From NCBI RefSeq assembly GCF_042683745.1, contig NZ_JBHUJX010000025.1, forward strand, positions 496,001-560,000: DNA of 64,000 bases. Direction: 5' to 3'. The stretch comes from Pseudoneobacillus sp042683745 (lineage in GTDB: Bacteria > Bacillota > Bacilli > Bacillales > Cytobacillaceae). The position numbers and the translations under genes were made by a program. Positions within the stretch are counted from its first letter, which is position 1, and every line of letters begins with the position of its first letter. The notes under the pieces were generated by a model. That model worked only from the letters and a program-made list of their open reading frames with translations. It searched no databases and had not been told where the DNA came from. This document shows, in pieces, positions 7,872 through 16,919 of this stretch.

Positions 7872-7946
7872 ATAGACAATGAACCTATTTTAATCGATTT
7901 CCATCTGCAAAGACAAGTTAAAAATACTTATATTTTTTTAAATCTT

Positions 7947-9134
7947 TTACATATACAACGAGGCCAAAAAGATACCAAGAACATGCTCGTAAATCTCATC
8001 AAACTGTGATAGTGGTAAAGGATTTCTACCACTCCCCAATTCTAGGGTAAATCCGGGTTTTCGAAAATCTTGAATAAACCAATCTTTAAATCCTGCATGA
8101 CTATCAATATAACGAATCGATTGATATCCACTAAACCTAGCATATTCCTCAGCAATCTTTTGGGATTCCTGCGGTTCAAGATTTTCATATCCCCAATAAA
8201 ATTCTTTTCCTTGTGTATGAAAGGCAACCACTAGATCAAACTTTCGACTTTTAGCTAAATCTGCCATGGCTATTGCTTCTGGTTCAGTTAATGGAGCATC
8301 CCCTGGATAATCTCTTGGTGCAGGAGATTTCGCTTCTTTTCGATCTTTTTCAATTTGCCAATTCGCGGGGTATTGATTATTTAAATCAACCCCTCGAATA
8401 TTTGCCTTCCAATCTTTAAAATCAGTACTACCACCATTCATAGCCATTACGTTTTCACGAACCTCAATTGGCGGTCCTTGCAAAACAAGATTAACCCCAT
8501 CCGGATTCACCATTGGTACAATGGATAACTCTGTCTGTAAGTATAAAGGAACAGAAGACAATCCCCTCATATTTGTTCCATTCGTTAATGATAGTAAGTA
8601 CGTATTCAGGAATTGCATCAGAATGGGTGTAGTGATCCATTCGTTCGCATGGAAAGAAGCATTCATATGAACTTTCTTTTTTCCTTTACCAATTCTAATT
8701 TCTTGTAAAGGCTTTCCAAGTACACTTTTACCAATTGTTTGAATGCTAATAAATGGATATACTTTCTTTAAATCATTAATATCTTTCAATAAGGACTCGA
8801 AGGAATAGGCTGTTTTTCCTAAAACAATAGGCGCTACTACTCGTTTTGGAATAAAAATGGTTTCGCTAATGGCAAGTTGATTCGCATTTATATTACTATT
8901 TAATAAAAGCAGGGCATCGACAGATAAATTTCTGGCAGCGGCAATTTTCCATAAAGTATCACCGCGTCTTACCTTATAAGGGATAATTTGAAATCCTGGT
9001 ATTTTAACTTCCTGAGAAATCTTTAAGTCTGAAGGATTAATTGAGGGATTAGAGTTCAAAATTAAATTTAAAGGTACTAAAAATAAATGGCTATAATACC
9101 ATAAAGTGTCACCTTTTCGAACTTGAACCTTCAT
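7947..9134 (-). CDS. yqgT: Gamma-D-glutamyl-meso-diaminopimelate peptidase (M14) with two LysM domains
   Basis: 395 aa peptidoglycan endopeptidase I family. Two LysM wall-binding domains come first (V-R-K-G-D-T-L-W at residue 5 and V-R-R-G-D-T-L-W-K-I near 55). The rest is a zinc carboxypeptidase M14 domain: zinc ligands H-A-N-E-W near residue 182, the downstream His in V-A-F-H-T-Q-G near 290, and the catalytic Glu in T-L-E-L-G-S-G near 370. It cleaves the gamma-D-Glu-mDAP bond of stem peptides, probably in spores or during muropeptide turnover. No signal peptide is visible, as in the Bacillus homologues. Start ATG 9134 after GAAAGGAGG. Confidence 0.92.
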   Translation of the reverse strand: MKVQVRKGDTLWYYSHLFLVPLNLILNSNPSINPSDLKISQEVKIPGFQIIPYKVRRGDTLWKIAAARNLSVDALLLLNSNINANQLAISETIFIPKRVVAPIVLGKTAYSFESLLKDINDLKKVYPFISIQTIGKSVLGKPLQEIRIGKGKKKVHMNASFHANEWITTPILMQFLNTYLLSLTNGTNMRGLSSVPLYLQTELSIVPMVNPDGVNLVLQGPPIEVRENVMAMNGGSTDFKDWKANIRGVDLNNQYPANWQIEKDRKEAKSPAPRDYPGDAPLTEPEAIAMADLAKSRKFDLVVAFHTQGKEFYWGYENLEPQESQKIAEEYARFSGYQSIRYIDSHAGFKDWFIQDFRKPGFTLELGSGRNPLPLSQFDEIYEHVLGIFLASLYM

Positions 9135-9221
9135 ATATTTCCTCCTTTCAAAACAAATACAACTACATTTTTCTAGACCATCACAAAATACTTATGTAAA
9201 AAATGAAAAATAATGACAAAA

Positions 9222-9245
9222 AAAGAAGCCAATCGGCCTCTTTCT
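9222..9245 (-). terminator. Terminator of yqgS
   Basis: Hairpin AAAGA-a-GCC / GGC-c-TCTTT with T-tract TTTTTTTG on the minus strand, overlapping the end of yqgS. Confidence 0.7.
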
Positions 9246-9247
9246 TA

Positions 9248-11110
9248 TTAGTTCATTGGTTTAGACTCCTCATAAAAACGAAGCAAATCACCATAAATGA
9301 TCTTATCCGAAAACTCAAGTTCATTTTTTGATTTTTCCATATATGGTTCGCATAACTTTTTATCCGTTGGTTCTTCAGTATTCTTATCATAACAAATATC
9401 ACGAGTATATAAATGATCTTTTGTAATAAAACTTCCATCTCTTAAAACAGTAAACTCCATCTTACCTTTTGCAAATAAATCTGAACCAAACTCGATATCC
9501 TTTTTCGTATCAATTCCTAAAAGGTGAAGAATTGTTGGTTTTAAATCAATTTGACCTGAAACAGTTGAAATCACTTTACCCTTTTGACCCGGGATATGAA
9601 TAATTAAAGGAACACGTTGAAGTTGCGTGCTTACATAAGGCGTTACCTCTGTTCCTAAAAATTGCTCCATTGCTTTATTATGATTTTCAGAAATTCCATA
9701 ATGGTCACCGTATAGAATGATAATTGAATCATCGTATAATCCTTCATCTTTTAAACGTTGAACAAAATGCTTTAATGCCTCATCCTCATATCGAACAGTA
9801 GGAAAATAATTGTTTAACGTGTTACTATCCGAATTATATGGTTCAATCAGTCGGTCCTCTTCACTTATATCAAAAGGAAAATGATTAGTTAAAGTTATAA
9901 ATTTTGCATAATACGGTTTAGGCATTTCTTTTAAATGTCCAATGGATTGTTCAAAGAAATCCTTATCTTTTAATCCCCAACCAACTGAATTTTCCTCTTT
10001 AATATCATAATCAGTCATCGAGTAAAAACGTTCATATCCAAGGGATTTATACATAATATCTCGATTCCAGAAACTTTTATTATTCGCATGAAGCGAAGCA
10101 GTAAAATAACCATTCTTATTCAAAATTTCTGGAGTAGCATTAAACTCATTACCCGAATGTGTAAAGAAAACCGCTCCACGACTTAATGGATATAAAGAAT
10201 TCTCTACAATAAACTCTGAATCAGAAGTCTTCCCTTGACCCGTTTGATGATAGAAGTTCTCGAAGTAATAGCTATCTTTAATAAAATCATTTAAAAAAGG
10301 CGTAATTTCTTGTCCATTTACTTGTTGGTTAATGACAAAATTCTGCGTAGACTCTAAAGAGATCAAGATAACATTTTTACCCTTTGCAATTCCAAACATA
10401 TCTTCGTTCGGCTGGTCATAGCCTGCGCGGACATAGTTATCGATATCTACCAATTCACTGCCGTCAGCTAAAGCACGTTGAGCAGAAGACTTGGATTGTA
10501 AAAAGGCATCATAAATATGATAGTTATACGTTCCAATGTTTTTGACGAGCATTTCACGGTCGAATGTTCTCGTTAATAATTGTGGGCGCTCGGCTTCAGC
10601 TAATCCTAAATTAAAAAATGCAATAGAAATGGCAATTAAAAAATAGGCTCGGCGATTTGATTTGGATAAATCACGGTTCTTAATAAACTTAGGTGTAAAC
10701 TTTATGAATCCCAGTAAAATAAAAAAGTCAGCAAAATATAAAAGATCACTGATACTTAATAATTCATTGACACTACTTCCAAGGTCACTCATATTCGATG
10801 TTTGAAAAAGGACTGGAATAGTTAAAAAATCATTAAAGAATCGATAAAACACGACATTTGCGTATAATACAGCTGATATTAGAAAACTGGTAATTAACAC
10901 AAAGCGTTTTTGGACCTTTTCTTTCATTAAATAACCTAATCCAATAACAAACATTAGAAAGCTTAATGGGTTAATAAATAAGATAAACTCTTGCTTCCAG
11001 TTTTCTATTTTAATATCGAAACTAGTTTGATAGACAATGTATGTTTTAAGCCAGAGCATCACAATCGCCATACCAACAAACGACAGTTTTGGCCCCTTTA
11101 TTTTATTCAT
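9248..11110 (-). CDS. yqgS: LtaS-family glycerol phosphate transferase YqgS
   Basis: 620 aa membrane-bound sulfatase-fold enzyme of the lipoteichoic acid synthase family, which polymerises glycerol phosphate from phosphatidylglycerol outside the cell. Five membrane segments occupy about residues 10-190. The extracellular domain has the nucleophile region N-V-I-L-I-S-L-E-S-T-Q (catalytic Thr near residue 260), and later L-Y-G-D-H-Y-G and the H-F-P-F region that bind Mn2+. Start ATG 11110 has GGAGGG at good spacing; the frame is open upstream, but those codons have no ribosome binding site. Position between glcK and yqgT identifies it as YqgS rather than LtaS itself. Confidence 0.9.
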   Translation of the reverse strand: MNKIKGPKLSFVGMAIVMLWLKTYIVYQTSFDIKIENWKQEFILFINPLSFLMFVIGLGYLMKEKVQKRFVLITSFLISAVLYANVVFYRFFNDFLTIPVLFQTSNMSDLGSSVNELLSISDLLYFADFFILLGFIKFTPKFIKNRDLSKSNRRAYFLIAISIAFFNLGLAEAERPQLLTRTFDREMLVKNIGTYNYHIYDAFLQSKSSAQRALADGSELVDIDNYVRAGYDQPNEDMFGIAKGKNVILISLESTQNFVINQQVNGQEITPFLNDFIKDSYYFENFYHQTGQGKTSDSEFIVENSLYPLSRGAVFFTHSGNEFNATPEILNKNGYFTASLHANNKSFWNRDIMYKSLGYERFYSMTDYDIKEENSVGWGLKDKDFFEQSIGHLKEMPKPYYAKFITLTNHFPFDISEEDRLIEPYNSDSNTLNNYFPTVRYEDEALKHFVQRLKDEGLYDDSIIILYGDHYGISENHNKAMEQFLGTEVTPYVSTQLQRVPLIIHIPGQKGKVISTVSGQIDLKPTILHLLGIDTKKDIEFGSDLFAKGKMEFTVLRDGSFITKDHLYTRDICYDKNTEEPTDKKLCEPYMEKSKNELEFSDKIIYGDLLRFYEESKPMN

Positions 11111-11477
11111 ATTTACCCTCCATGTTAAAACAGTTGGAAAATTCATTTTTTCTTTACTTTTTAAAATTTCTATGAAACAATCAATCACTATCTTAAACCT
11201 TAATTTACAAAAAATCAAACCGTCGTTAACGAACAAGTATTATAATGGGACATGATTTATCGATATTCAATATCCTTCTATATTAGACGTTTGAAAACTA
11301 TTTTTGTTTCAAATTTGTCCGATTTCCTTTAAAAATACTTCTTAAGACTTAGACTATACCTTTGCTTTCTTCTCACGAAAATTGTTTTTATGAATTTGTA
11401 CCTAGTAAAATTGAATTAATAAACACACAAGGAACTTCCTTTTCTTGAAGGGAGCTCCTTGTGCGTTTTTCCTCATA
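11111..11477. other. Intergenic region yqgS-glcK
   Basis: AT-rich spacer. It must contain the yqgS promoter, which I could not place with confidence. Near glcK it holds a long imperfect hairpin (11426-11463: CACAAGGA...TCCTTGTG) followed by a T-run on the plus strand, likely the end of the glcK transcript. No open frame of interest. Confidence 0.6.
11426..11470. terminator. Hairpin terminator downstream of glcK
   Basis: Stem CACAAGGA / TCCTTGTG with an inner CTTCC...GAAGG pairing; T-tract on the plus side (GCGTTTTTCC) and a weaker one on the minus side. Confidence 0.6.
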
Positions 11478-12452
11478 TTATTTATTGAATTTATTTTTTA
11501 TTAACCATGCAGCTCCAATAACTCCTGCATCATTTCCTAAGGTCGCAATAGCCAATTTTGTAGATTCTTTTACTCGTTCCATGCAAAACCTATCAAAATT
11601 TTCTTTAATGGCTTGTAAAAGTATTTCACCAGCTTTAGATACACCGCCACCTATCACAATTTTTTCAGGATTTAGCGTATTAGCAATATTAGCTAGGGTT
11701 AATCCTAGGTAAAAAGTGACACTTTGAATAATCATTTTTGCTGTATCATCACCATTTCGTGCACAATCAAAAATATTTTTAGCTGAGACTAAGCCTTCCT
11801 TTTTATACAAATCCGTCAACTCACTTGAATATAAACCTTCTTTTAGTAATTCTGTTGCTACTCTTACAATTCCTGTTGCCGACGCAATTGTTTCGAGACA
11901 GCCTGTTTTTCCACAATTACATAAGTAGCCGTTGGTTGGAACTGCTGTAATATGTCCGATTTCGCCTGCTGCACCACTAACACCTTGGACGATTTGACCA
12001 TTAGCTATTACCCCCCCACCTACTCCTGTTCCGAGAGTTACGCAAACAAGATCCTTTGCACCGTTTCCTGCTCCCTTCCACATTTCTCCGAGAGCAGCAC
12101 AATTGGCATCATTATCAACTACTGCTTGCAACGATGTTTCAATTTCAAGCAGATCCCTTAAGGGAAATGGCTTAGTCCAGCCTAAATTAACAGCGTTATA
12201 TATAACTCCTGATTTTGTATCCACAGGACCAGGGGCACCCATTCCGATACCAATTAATTTAGTTTTTTCAACACCAAGGTCTAACAATTTCTGATCAATG
12301 GTTTTCGCTATATTAATAATAATATTTTTTCCATTATCAGCCTTATCCGTTTTAATCTCCCACTTATGGACTATTTCACCGTACGGATTAATAAATGCAA
12401 GCTTTGTGGTCGTTCCACCTAAATCAACACCTACAAAAAATTTCTCTGTCAT
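11478..12452 (-). CDS. glcK: ROK-family glucokinase
   Basis: 324 aa ATP-dependent glucokinase that makes glucose 6-phosphate. It has the N-terminal phosphate-binding loop G-V-D-L-G-G-T-T-T-K, the substrate-binding V-D-N-D-A-N-C-A-A-L-G-E region near residue 105, and the ROK zinc motif with E-I-G-H-I-T and CNCGKTGCLE near residue 175. Start ATG 12452 follows AAGGTGAGAATA; a GTG nine bases upstream lies inside that region. It forms an operon gluP-yqgQ-glcK in which yqgQ ends 15 bases upstream, the conserved Bacillus arrangement. Confidence 0.95.
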   Translation of the reverse strand: MTEKFFVGVDLGGTTTKLAFINPYGEIVHKWEIKTDKADNGKNIIINIAKTIDQKLLDLGVEKTKLIGIGMGAPGPVDTKSGVIYNAVNLGWTKPFPLRDLLEIETSLQAVVDNDANCAALGEMWKGAGNGAKDLVCVTLGTGVGGGVIANGQIVQGVSGAAGEIGHITAVPTNGYLCNCGKTGCLETIASATGIVRVATELLKEGLYSSELTDLYKKEGLVSAKNIFDCARNGDDTAKMIIQSVTFYLGLTLANIANTLNPEKIVIGGGVSKAGEILLQAIKENFDRFCMERVKESTKLAIATLGNDAGVIGAAWLIKNKFNK

Positions 12453-12467
12453 TATTCTCACCTTAAC

Positions 12468-12680
12468 TTATGACATACTTTTCCTTTTATCTTTCTCAAC
12501 TTCTGCCTCATGTCTTAGTAATAACAAAGCCATCTGAAAGTCTTTTATATCGATAAGTTGGGATTGATATAATTCTTTCATTTCTTCTTCCATTAATTCG
12601 AGGTCAGCTAAACGGTCGCCTACATAAATAATGGTTCCATATTTTTTTAAAAATTGTTGAACATCATAAATTGTTTTCAT
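12468..12680 (-). CDS. yqgQ: DUF910 family protein YqgQ
   Basis: 70 aa acidic protein (MKTIYDVQQFLKKYGTIIYV...) of the DUF910/YqgQ family; known structures of the family are small three-helix bundles with a proposed nucleic acid-binding role that is unproven. Start ATG 12680 follows AAAGGACAATATA; longer frames upstream have no ribosome binding site. Sits between gluP and glcK as in Bacillus. Confidence 0.9.
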   Translation of the reverse strand: MKTIYDVQQFLKKYGTIIYVGDRLADLELMEEEMKELYQSQLIDIKDFQMALLLLRHEAEVEKDKRKSMS

Positions 12681-12755
12681 TATATTGTCCTTTAGTAAGT
12701 GATATGAATACGAAGTATATTTCATTTAGAAGTATAACCGAAATGTTTATGCACC

Positions 12756-14300
12756 TCAATCAACAGATTGAATGTAGCTATTGATTTTATTTAAAAGCTC
12801 CTGATAATTTTTATTTTGAGGAGCCAACTCAATGGCCTTTAACACATGTTCTTTTGCTTTTTCTGTTTCTTGAAACTGAAGCAATAAAATGGCAAGATTA
12901 TAATGCGCTTCATGGAACTCGGTATTTAATTGGACCGCTTTATTAAGATGATTCTTTGCTTCTTCAAACATTCCCTTTTGAATTTCAACATAAGACAGTT
13001 GAAAATAATAATGTTCAGAAAGGTTCTTTGAATTCTCTCCGAATTCGGTAAGTAATGAATACGTTTCATCATACTTCTTGTCATTAATATATTCCTGTGC
13101 TAATTGAATAATCGAGGCCTCACTTTGAAATTGAAGAGGTTTATGGTAACCGTAATATAAAGAAGAAATAGTGATGATTATTCCCAAACAAAGAAAAAGA
13201 AATTGTCTTAGAAATTTTCTCCTTTTAGGGAAGTCAACCATTCCCGTTGCAATAAATCCTCCTATTAACCCACCGAAATGTCCTGCTTGATCAATGTTTG
13301 GGATGGAAAAACCAATTGCAATATTTAATAAAAGAACGACAATGACATTCCGACCTAAAGTTCGGAAAAATAATTTAGGATAGACCAAGCCTAAATATAA
13401 AAGCGCCCCAAAACATCCATAAATCGCCCCACTTGCACCAGCAGATAAATTAGGGCTAAACATAAAACTTGCAACAGATCCGATAAACCCAGCGAATAAA
13501 TAGATCCAAAAGAAACGTGCACTTCCGTAAATTCTTTCAACTGCTGTGCCTAAATAATATAACCCAAGCGTGTTCATCAATAGATGTAAAAATCCGATGT
13601 GAATAAAAATAGGAGCAAAGAAACGCCACCACTCACCCTCAAGTATTAGGGGATTATATTTAGCCCCAAACTGAATAAGAGTTGCAGTATTTTCACTTCC
13701 ACCCTTTAATTCTAAAAGGATGAAAACGATGACCTGCAATGCCATAAAAATATAAGTGAAAATCGGTTTTCCAAAGGAAAAAAGAGATTTTTCTTCTTGT
13801 ATTTTGTTAAACGTCATTTGGAGAGTGTTTCTTTTTATTTCCTCTACTAACTCAGTTGATAGTGGTTTATTTTCAGTATTAGTCATATTAATTTTTTTTG
13901 TAAAATTAGATTGCAAATCAGCGATTGCATCATTGTATGTAGATTTGGCCATAATAATCGATTGTACAATTGTATGGTCAAATTTATTTGTTTGTTTGAT
14001 GAGATGCTCATAATCGTCAACAGGTGGATATGGACTTATGTAGATATTTAAGATATGAAGGCCTTTCTTAAACGTTTGTTTTCGAATTTTTTCCCCGTTA
14101 TATCCAGTTGTTTGTATGTCCCTTTCAACCCAATTGCTCCAATCTAATGCATGATTGACTAATCGAATGAATGGTGCTTGTTTCGAATCTGGATTTTCAA
14201 GCCAAAGTTCATTTTGTTCTTTTGAAAGATGAAGGACACGATAATTTTCCTCTCTAACAAAATGATAGGCAAGTTCCCAAAATGTATATTCCTCTACCAC
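12756..14300 (-). CDS. gluP: Rhomboid intramembrane serine protease GluP (YqgP) with TPR repeats
   Basis: 514 aa. Residues 1-170 form a cytosolic domain. A rhomboid domain with about seven membrane segments follows, containing the H-L-L-M-N region, the catalytic serine in A-G-A-S-G-A-I-Y-G near residue 290 and the catalytic histidine in Q-A-G-H-F-G-G near residue 340. The C-terminal 120 residues contain three tetratricopeptide-type repeats (e.g. E-A-H-Y-N-L-A-I-L-L). In Bacillus subtilis this protease takes part in glucose export and in cleavage of the Mg transporter MgtE; the role here is by homology. GTG start at 14300 after GAGGAG. Confidence 0.93.
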   Translation of the reverse strand: MVEEYTFWELAYHFVREENYRVLHLSKEQNELWLENPDSKQAPFIRLVNHALDWSNWVERDIQTTGYNGEKIRKQTFKKGLHILNIYISPYPPVDDYEHLIKQTNKFDHTIVQSIIMAKSTYNDAIADLQSNFTKKINMTNTENKPLSTELVEEIKRNTLQMTFNKIQEEKSLFSFGKPIFTYIFMALQVIVFILLELKGGSENTATLIQFGAKYNPLILEGEWWRFFAPIFIHIGFLHLLMNTLGLYYLGTAVERIYGSARFFWIYLFAGFIGSVASFMFSPNLSAGASGAIYGCFGALLYLGLVYPKLFFRTLGRNVIVVLLLNIAIGFSIPNIDQAGHFGGLIGGFIATGMVDFPKRRKFLRQFLFLCLGIIITISSLYYGYHKPLQFQSEASIIQLAQEYINDKKYDETYSLLTEFGENSKNLSEHYYFQLSYVEIQKGMFEEAKNHLNKAVQLNTEFHEAHYNLAILLLQFQETEKAKEHVLKAIELAPQNKNYQELLNKINSYIQSVD

Positions 14301-14345
14301 AATAATTCTCCTCTCGCCTTATAGCTATCATCTATTATAAACCAA

Positions 14346-14389
14346 ATAAAAGAAAAAGACCGCCATTGGTCTTCACCAATTGGACGGTC
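14346..14389 (-). terminator. Terminator after the 64-aa protein gene
   Basis: Imperfect stem GACCG-CC...GG-CGGTC (14358-14389) followed on the minus strand by TTTTTCTTTT. The stop codon of the upstream gene lies in the loop region. Confidence 0.75.
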
Positions 14390-14567
14390 CTGAAAAAACA
14401 GTAGATATCATTCTTTTTCGAATACCTGGGATATTCATAACTAATCGAACGATGATTTTTCTTAAATACCCTGTTCCTAAAATCATGTTCATTAATCGAT
14501 AACGATAGCGAAAAACTGTGTATCCTAAAGTACCAATCATAATAATAGATGTGAATAATCTTGTCAT
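14373..14567 (-). CDS. Small basic hypothetical protein (YqgO position)
   Basis: 64 aa starting M-T-R-L-F-T-S, with one hydrophobic stretch (residues 4-17) and a strongly basic C-terminal part (R-Y-R-Y-R, R-K-I-I-V-R). ATG 14567 lies seven bases after GGAGG, better than the ATG six bases upstream. It occupies the place of yqgO between gluP and yqgN, but I do not recognise the sequence well enough to give the symbol. A clear ribosome binding site and its own terminator support a real gene. Function unknown. Confidence 0.7.
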   Translation of the reverse strand: MTRLFTSIIMIGTLGYTVFRYRYRLMNMILGTGYLRKIIVRLVMNIPGIRKRMISTVFSGPSNW

Positions 14568-14631
14568 ATCCATCCCTCCTAACTGTAGTTTGGGAAGGTA
14601 GGTAGGATTTTATCCAAACAAATGAAGATAC

Positions 14632-15444
14632 TTATAAAGCAATGAATAAATAAGTTAGAATGGCTAAACTTGGGGCTAAGAAACTAGATAAAAAATTCAC
14701 TCCATCATTGTTTAAATAGTGTAACCCCCGTATTATTTTTGCCTTTTCACCACAATGGTTAGGTCTTTCTATTTCCATGAAGCAAATTTCACAACGATAA
14801 ATTCTTTGGAAATAGGCTCCTAGAAAGGTATCCATTCCATTTCCGACGATTGCGAAGGCTAAAATGATCCATAGTATATTTAACGAAATAGAAAAGAAGA
14901 TATACCCTGAAAGAATGATTAAACCTATTCCCAATAAGGCAGCAACTGTACCTAGTAAACTAATCGCTCCAGATGTTCCTTTACTGACTACTTTAAAATT
15001 TCGAATCGATACCGGAAGTCGTCGACTTAAAGGACCGATTTCAGATGACCAAGTGTCACCTGTAGCACTTGCTATCGAAGTTATAAACGCCAATAGCCAA
15101 ATCGTTTGATTGGTGAAATAAAACAATAAACTCGCTAAGGCTGCAACCCCTCCGTTTGCTAATACTTGAACCCAATCCCTTTGGCTCCCTTTTTCCATTT
15201 TCTCCTCTATCACTTTTTTTTGCTGACCTTTAAAAACCGACCAAAAGCTAGATGTTCCGAAAAAGATTCCGAGTAGTATAAGACCCTTTATTTCAAATCC
15301 AATATAGATACTAGCACCAACAAAAAATGATGCAAAAGCTCCAGATTTAGAGAGAGCTCGAATCTTGTACGCTTCCCTTGATCCAATTGAAAGGACAAAT
15401 AGAACGATTATTTTAGTAATCATCGATTCTAAAATTCTTATCAT
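14632..15444 (-). CDS. DUF92 family membrane protein
   Basis: 270 aa with six to seven membrane segments and the DUF92 signatures A-L-S-K-S-G-A-F-A-S-F-F-V-G near residue 30, an inner K-E-K-G-S-Q-R-D-W-V-Q-V-L-A-N-G-G region and G-D-T-W-S-S-E-I-G near 145. Plant members of this family (VTE6) phosphorylate phytyl phosphate, so a prenyl-phosphate kinase role is possible but unproven in bacteria. The 5' end overlaps yqgN by about 30 bases (ATG 15444 or 15423), indicating co-transcription. Confidence 0.8.
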   Translation of the reverse strand: MIRILESMITKIIVLFVLSIGSREAYKIRALSKSGAFASFFVGASIYIGFEIKGLILLGIFFGTSSFWSVFKGQQKKVIEEKMEKGSQRDWVQVLANGGVAALASLLFYFTNQTIWLLAFITSIASATGDTWSSEIGPLSRRLPVSIRNFKVVSKGTSGAISLLGTVAALLGIGLIILSGYIFFSISLNILWIILAFAIVGNGMDTFLGAYFQRIYRCEICFMEIERPNHCGEKAKIIRGLHYLNNDGVNFLSSFLAPSLAILTYLFIAL

Positions 15445-15982
15445 TCGTTATAATTTTCGAAACAGGAATATCATGCTCTTCAATCGGGAGGTCATCCTTC
15501 AATTGGATGGAGAAGGCAATTGAGATAGTGTTACCTTTATATTTTGTTAAAAATCGGTCATAATAACCTCCTCCGAATCCTAAACGATAACCTTGAAGGT
15601 TATATGCAAGCCCTGGAACAATTAATAAATCGATTTGGTCAGCTTCGACTTTCTCTGTTTTATTTATAATTGGTTCAAAAAGTCCATAATAAACAGTTTC
15701 AAGCTGTGTAAACTGACTAATTTTATGAAAGCTCATTTGTTTTTCTTTTGGATGACATTTTGGTACAACTACAATCTTATTTAGCTCCCAAGCTTTACGA
15801 ATAATTTGGTATGTATCTACTTCTGGATGGTTGGATATAGTAACCCCTATCATTCTCGCTTCTTTCCATAATGGTTCTTCAAATAGTCGACAGGCAATTT
15901 CATAGGAGTATTGTTCATGCTCAGGTTTGGACAACTTTTTCAGGTCGTTAAGCACTTGTATTCGATACTCTTTTTTATTCAT
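15413..15982 (-). CDS. yqgN: 5-formyltetrahydrofolate cyclo-ligase
   Basis: 189 aa. Converts 5-formyl-THF to 5,10-methenyl-THF with ATP. Family marks are the basic N-terminus, G-V-T-I-S-N-H-P-E-V-D-T near residue 50, and the ATP-binding glycine loop R-L-G-F-G-G-G-Y-Y-D-R-F near residue 145. Start ATG 15982 (MNKKEYR); AAGGG lies 12 bases upstream, and a TTG 12 bases upstream overlaps that site. Overlaps the DUF92 gene downstream. Confidence 0.93.
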   Translation of the reverse strand: MNKKEYRIQVLNDLKKLSKPEHEQYSYEIACRLFEEPLWKEARMIGVTISNHPEVDTYQIIRKAWELNKIVVVPKCHPKEKQMSFHKISQFTQLETVYYGLFEPIINKTEKVEADQIDLLIVPGLAYNLQGYRLGFGGGYYDRFLTKYKGNTISIAFSIQLKDDLPIEEHDIPVSKIITNDKNFRIDDY

Positions 15983-16041
15983 CGCGACTCGCAACCCTTC
16001 AAAAAATATTTTATTATTATAAAATTTATTTTTAAATGCAC

Positions 16042-16070
16042 AAAAAAAGCAGTAGGATATCCCACTGCTT
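16042..16070 (-). terminator. Terminator of rpmGA
   Basis: Stem AGCAGT-g-GGA / TCC-t-ACTGCT with T7 on the minus strand; it overlaps the rpmGA stop codon. Confidence 0.88.
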
Positions 16071-16218
16071 ATTTTGTTTCACGGTGTGTAGTTGTGCGTT
16101 TCTCTCTTGGGCAATATTTCTTAAGCTCAAGACGATCTGGGTTGTTACGTTTATTTTTGTTTGAAATATAGTTACGCTCTCCACATTCAGTGCAAGCTAA
16201 CGTAATATTTACACGCAT
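16069..16218 (-). CDS. rpmGA: Ribosomal protein L33
   Basis: 49 aa, MRVNITLACTECGERNY..., nearly identical to the L33 paralogue RpmGA of Bacillus. The zinc ribbon is reduced: C-T-E-C is present, but the second pair is only Y-C-P-R, one cysteine short, as in Bacillus RpmGA. It belongs to the large ribosomal subunit near the E site. Start ATG 16218 follows GGAGGGAAATATA. Too short for most ORF lists but unambiguous. Confidence 0.96.
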   Translation of the reverse strand: MRVNITLACTECGERNYISNKNKRNNPDRLELKKYCPREKRTTTHRETK

Positions 16219-16277
16219 TATATTTCCCTCCAAACGATAAAAGCTAGTACGTTTTTACGACTTTTCTATAATATCAT

Positions 16278-16901
16278 TTATTTAAAGGAAATGCTAGTGT
16301 GTTTTTTTAAAAGCGTTGTATTTAGTTTAGATAATTCACTCTTTGCTTCCCCTTGAATCGTCCATGTAGAAGCCTTTTTTGTCTCATTCGAAGGAATAGA
16401 AAGATTTAAAGTAAATAAACTTACCGCCAATCCTTTAGCCATTGGCTGATATTTTAAAATTCCTTTTTCTTTACATGTCCACATATTATCTGTATTCATC
16501 GTCCAGAATGGTTGGATGGTGGCTTGTTGCATCAATTGATCTTCATAATGTCCATTAACTAAAAATACCTTTTTATTGGCTAAATGAAAAATAACCTGCT
16601 CTGAAGGAGAGATAAAGGTAAAGTGATCTTTTGATGCTTGCACATAACGATGCATGATGATTAATTTCATTTCTTTTGCGTATTGATTATGGTTTGTAAT
16701 ATAAATATTGCTTGACCTTACCTTGGAATGAATATGCTCATCCTTTACATTAATGGTTAGTTGTTCCTTTGAAATGATTTTTTCACTTTGATTGTACAAC
16801 CAATAGATTTGGCTATTTACCCATATTCCAATCACCATTTTTAATTGTGATAACATTACTTCATCTTGTTGAGATTCCGCTACTCCCATTATTGTTTTCA
16901 T
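16278..16901 (-). CDS. Hypothetical protein, linked to glycosyltransferase/DUF4912 cassette
   Basis: 207 aa, not recognised. No signal peptide or clear membrane segment; the sequence alternates beta-rich stretches (e.g. V-I-F-H-L-A-N-K-K-V-F-L-V-N-G-H) with a conserved-looking His-Arg-Tyr (H-R-Y-V-Q-A). Start ATG 16901 follows AAAGGTGAACAT. It begins only 18 bases after the end of the glycosyltransferase gene upstream, so the three genes 18667-16278 look like one operon. A role with the neighbouring glucan-type glycosyltransferase is inference from position. Confidence 0.75.
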   Translation of the reverse strand: MKTIMGVAESQQDEVMLSQLKMVIGIWVNSQIYWLYNQSEKIISKEQLTINVKDEHIHSKVRSSNIYITNHNQYAKEMKLIIMHRYVQASKDHFTFISPSEQVIFHLANKKVFLVNGHYEDQLMQQATIQPFWTMNTDNMWTCKEKGILKYQPMAKGLAVSLFTLNLSIPSNETKKASTWTIQGEAKSELSKLNTTLLKKHTSISFK

Positions 16902-16919
16902 ATGTTCACCTTTTTTAAT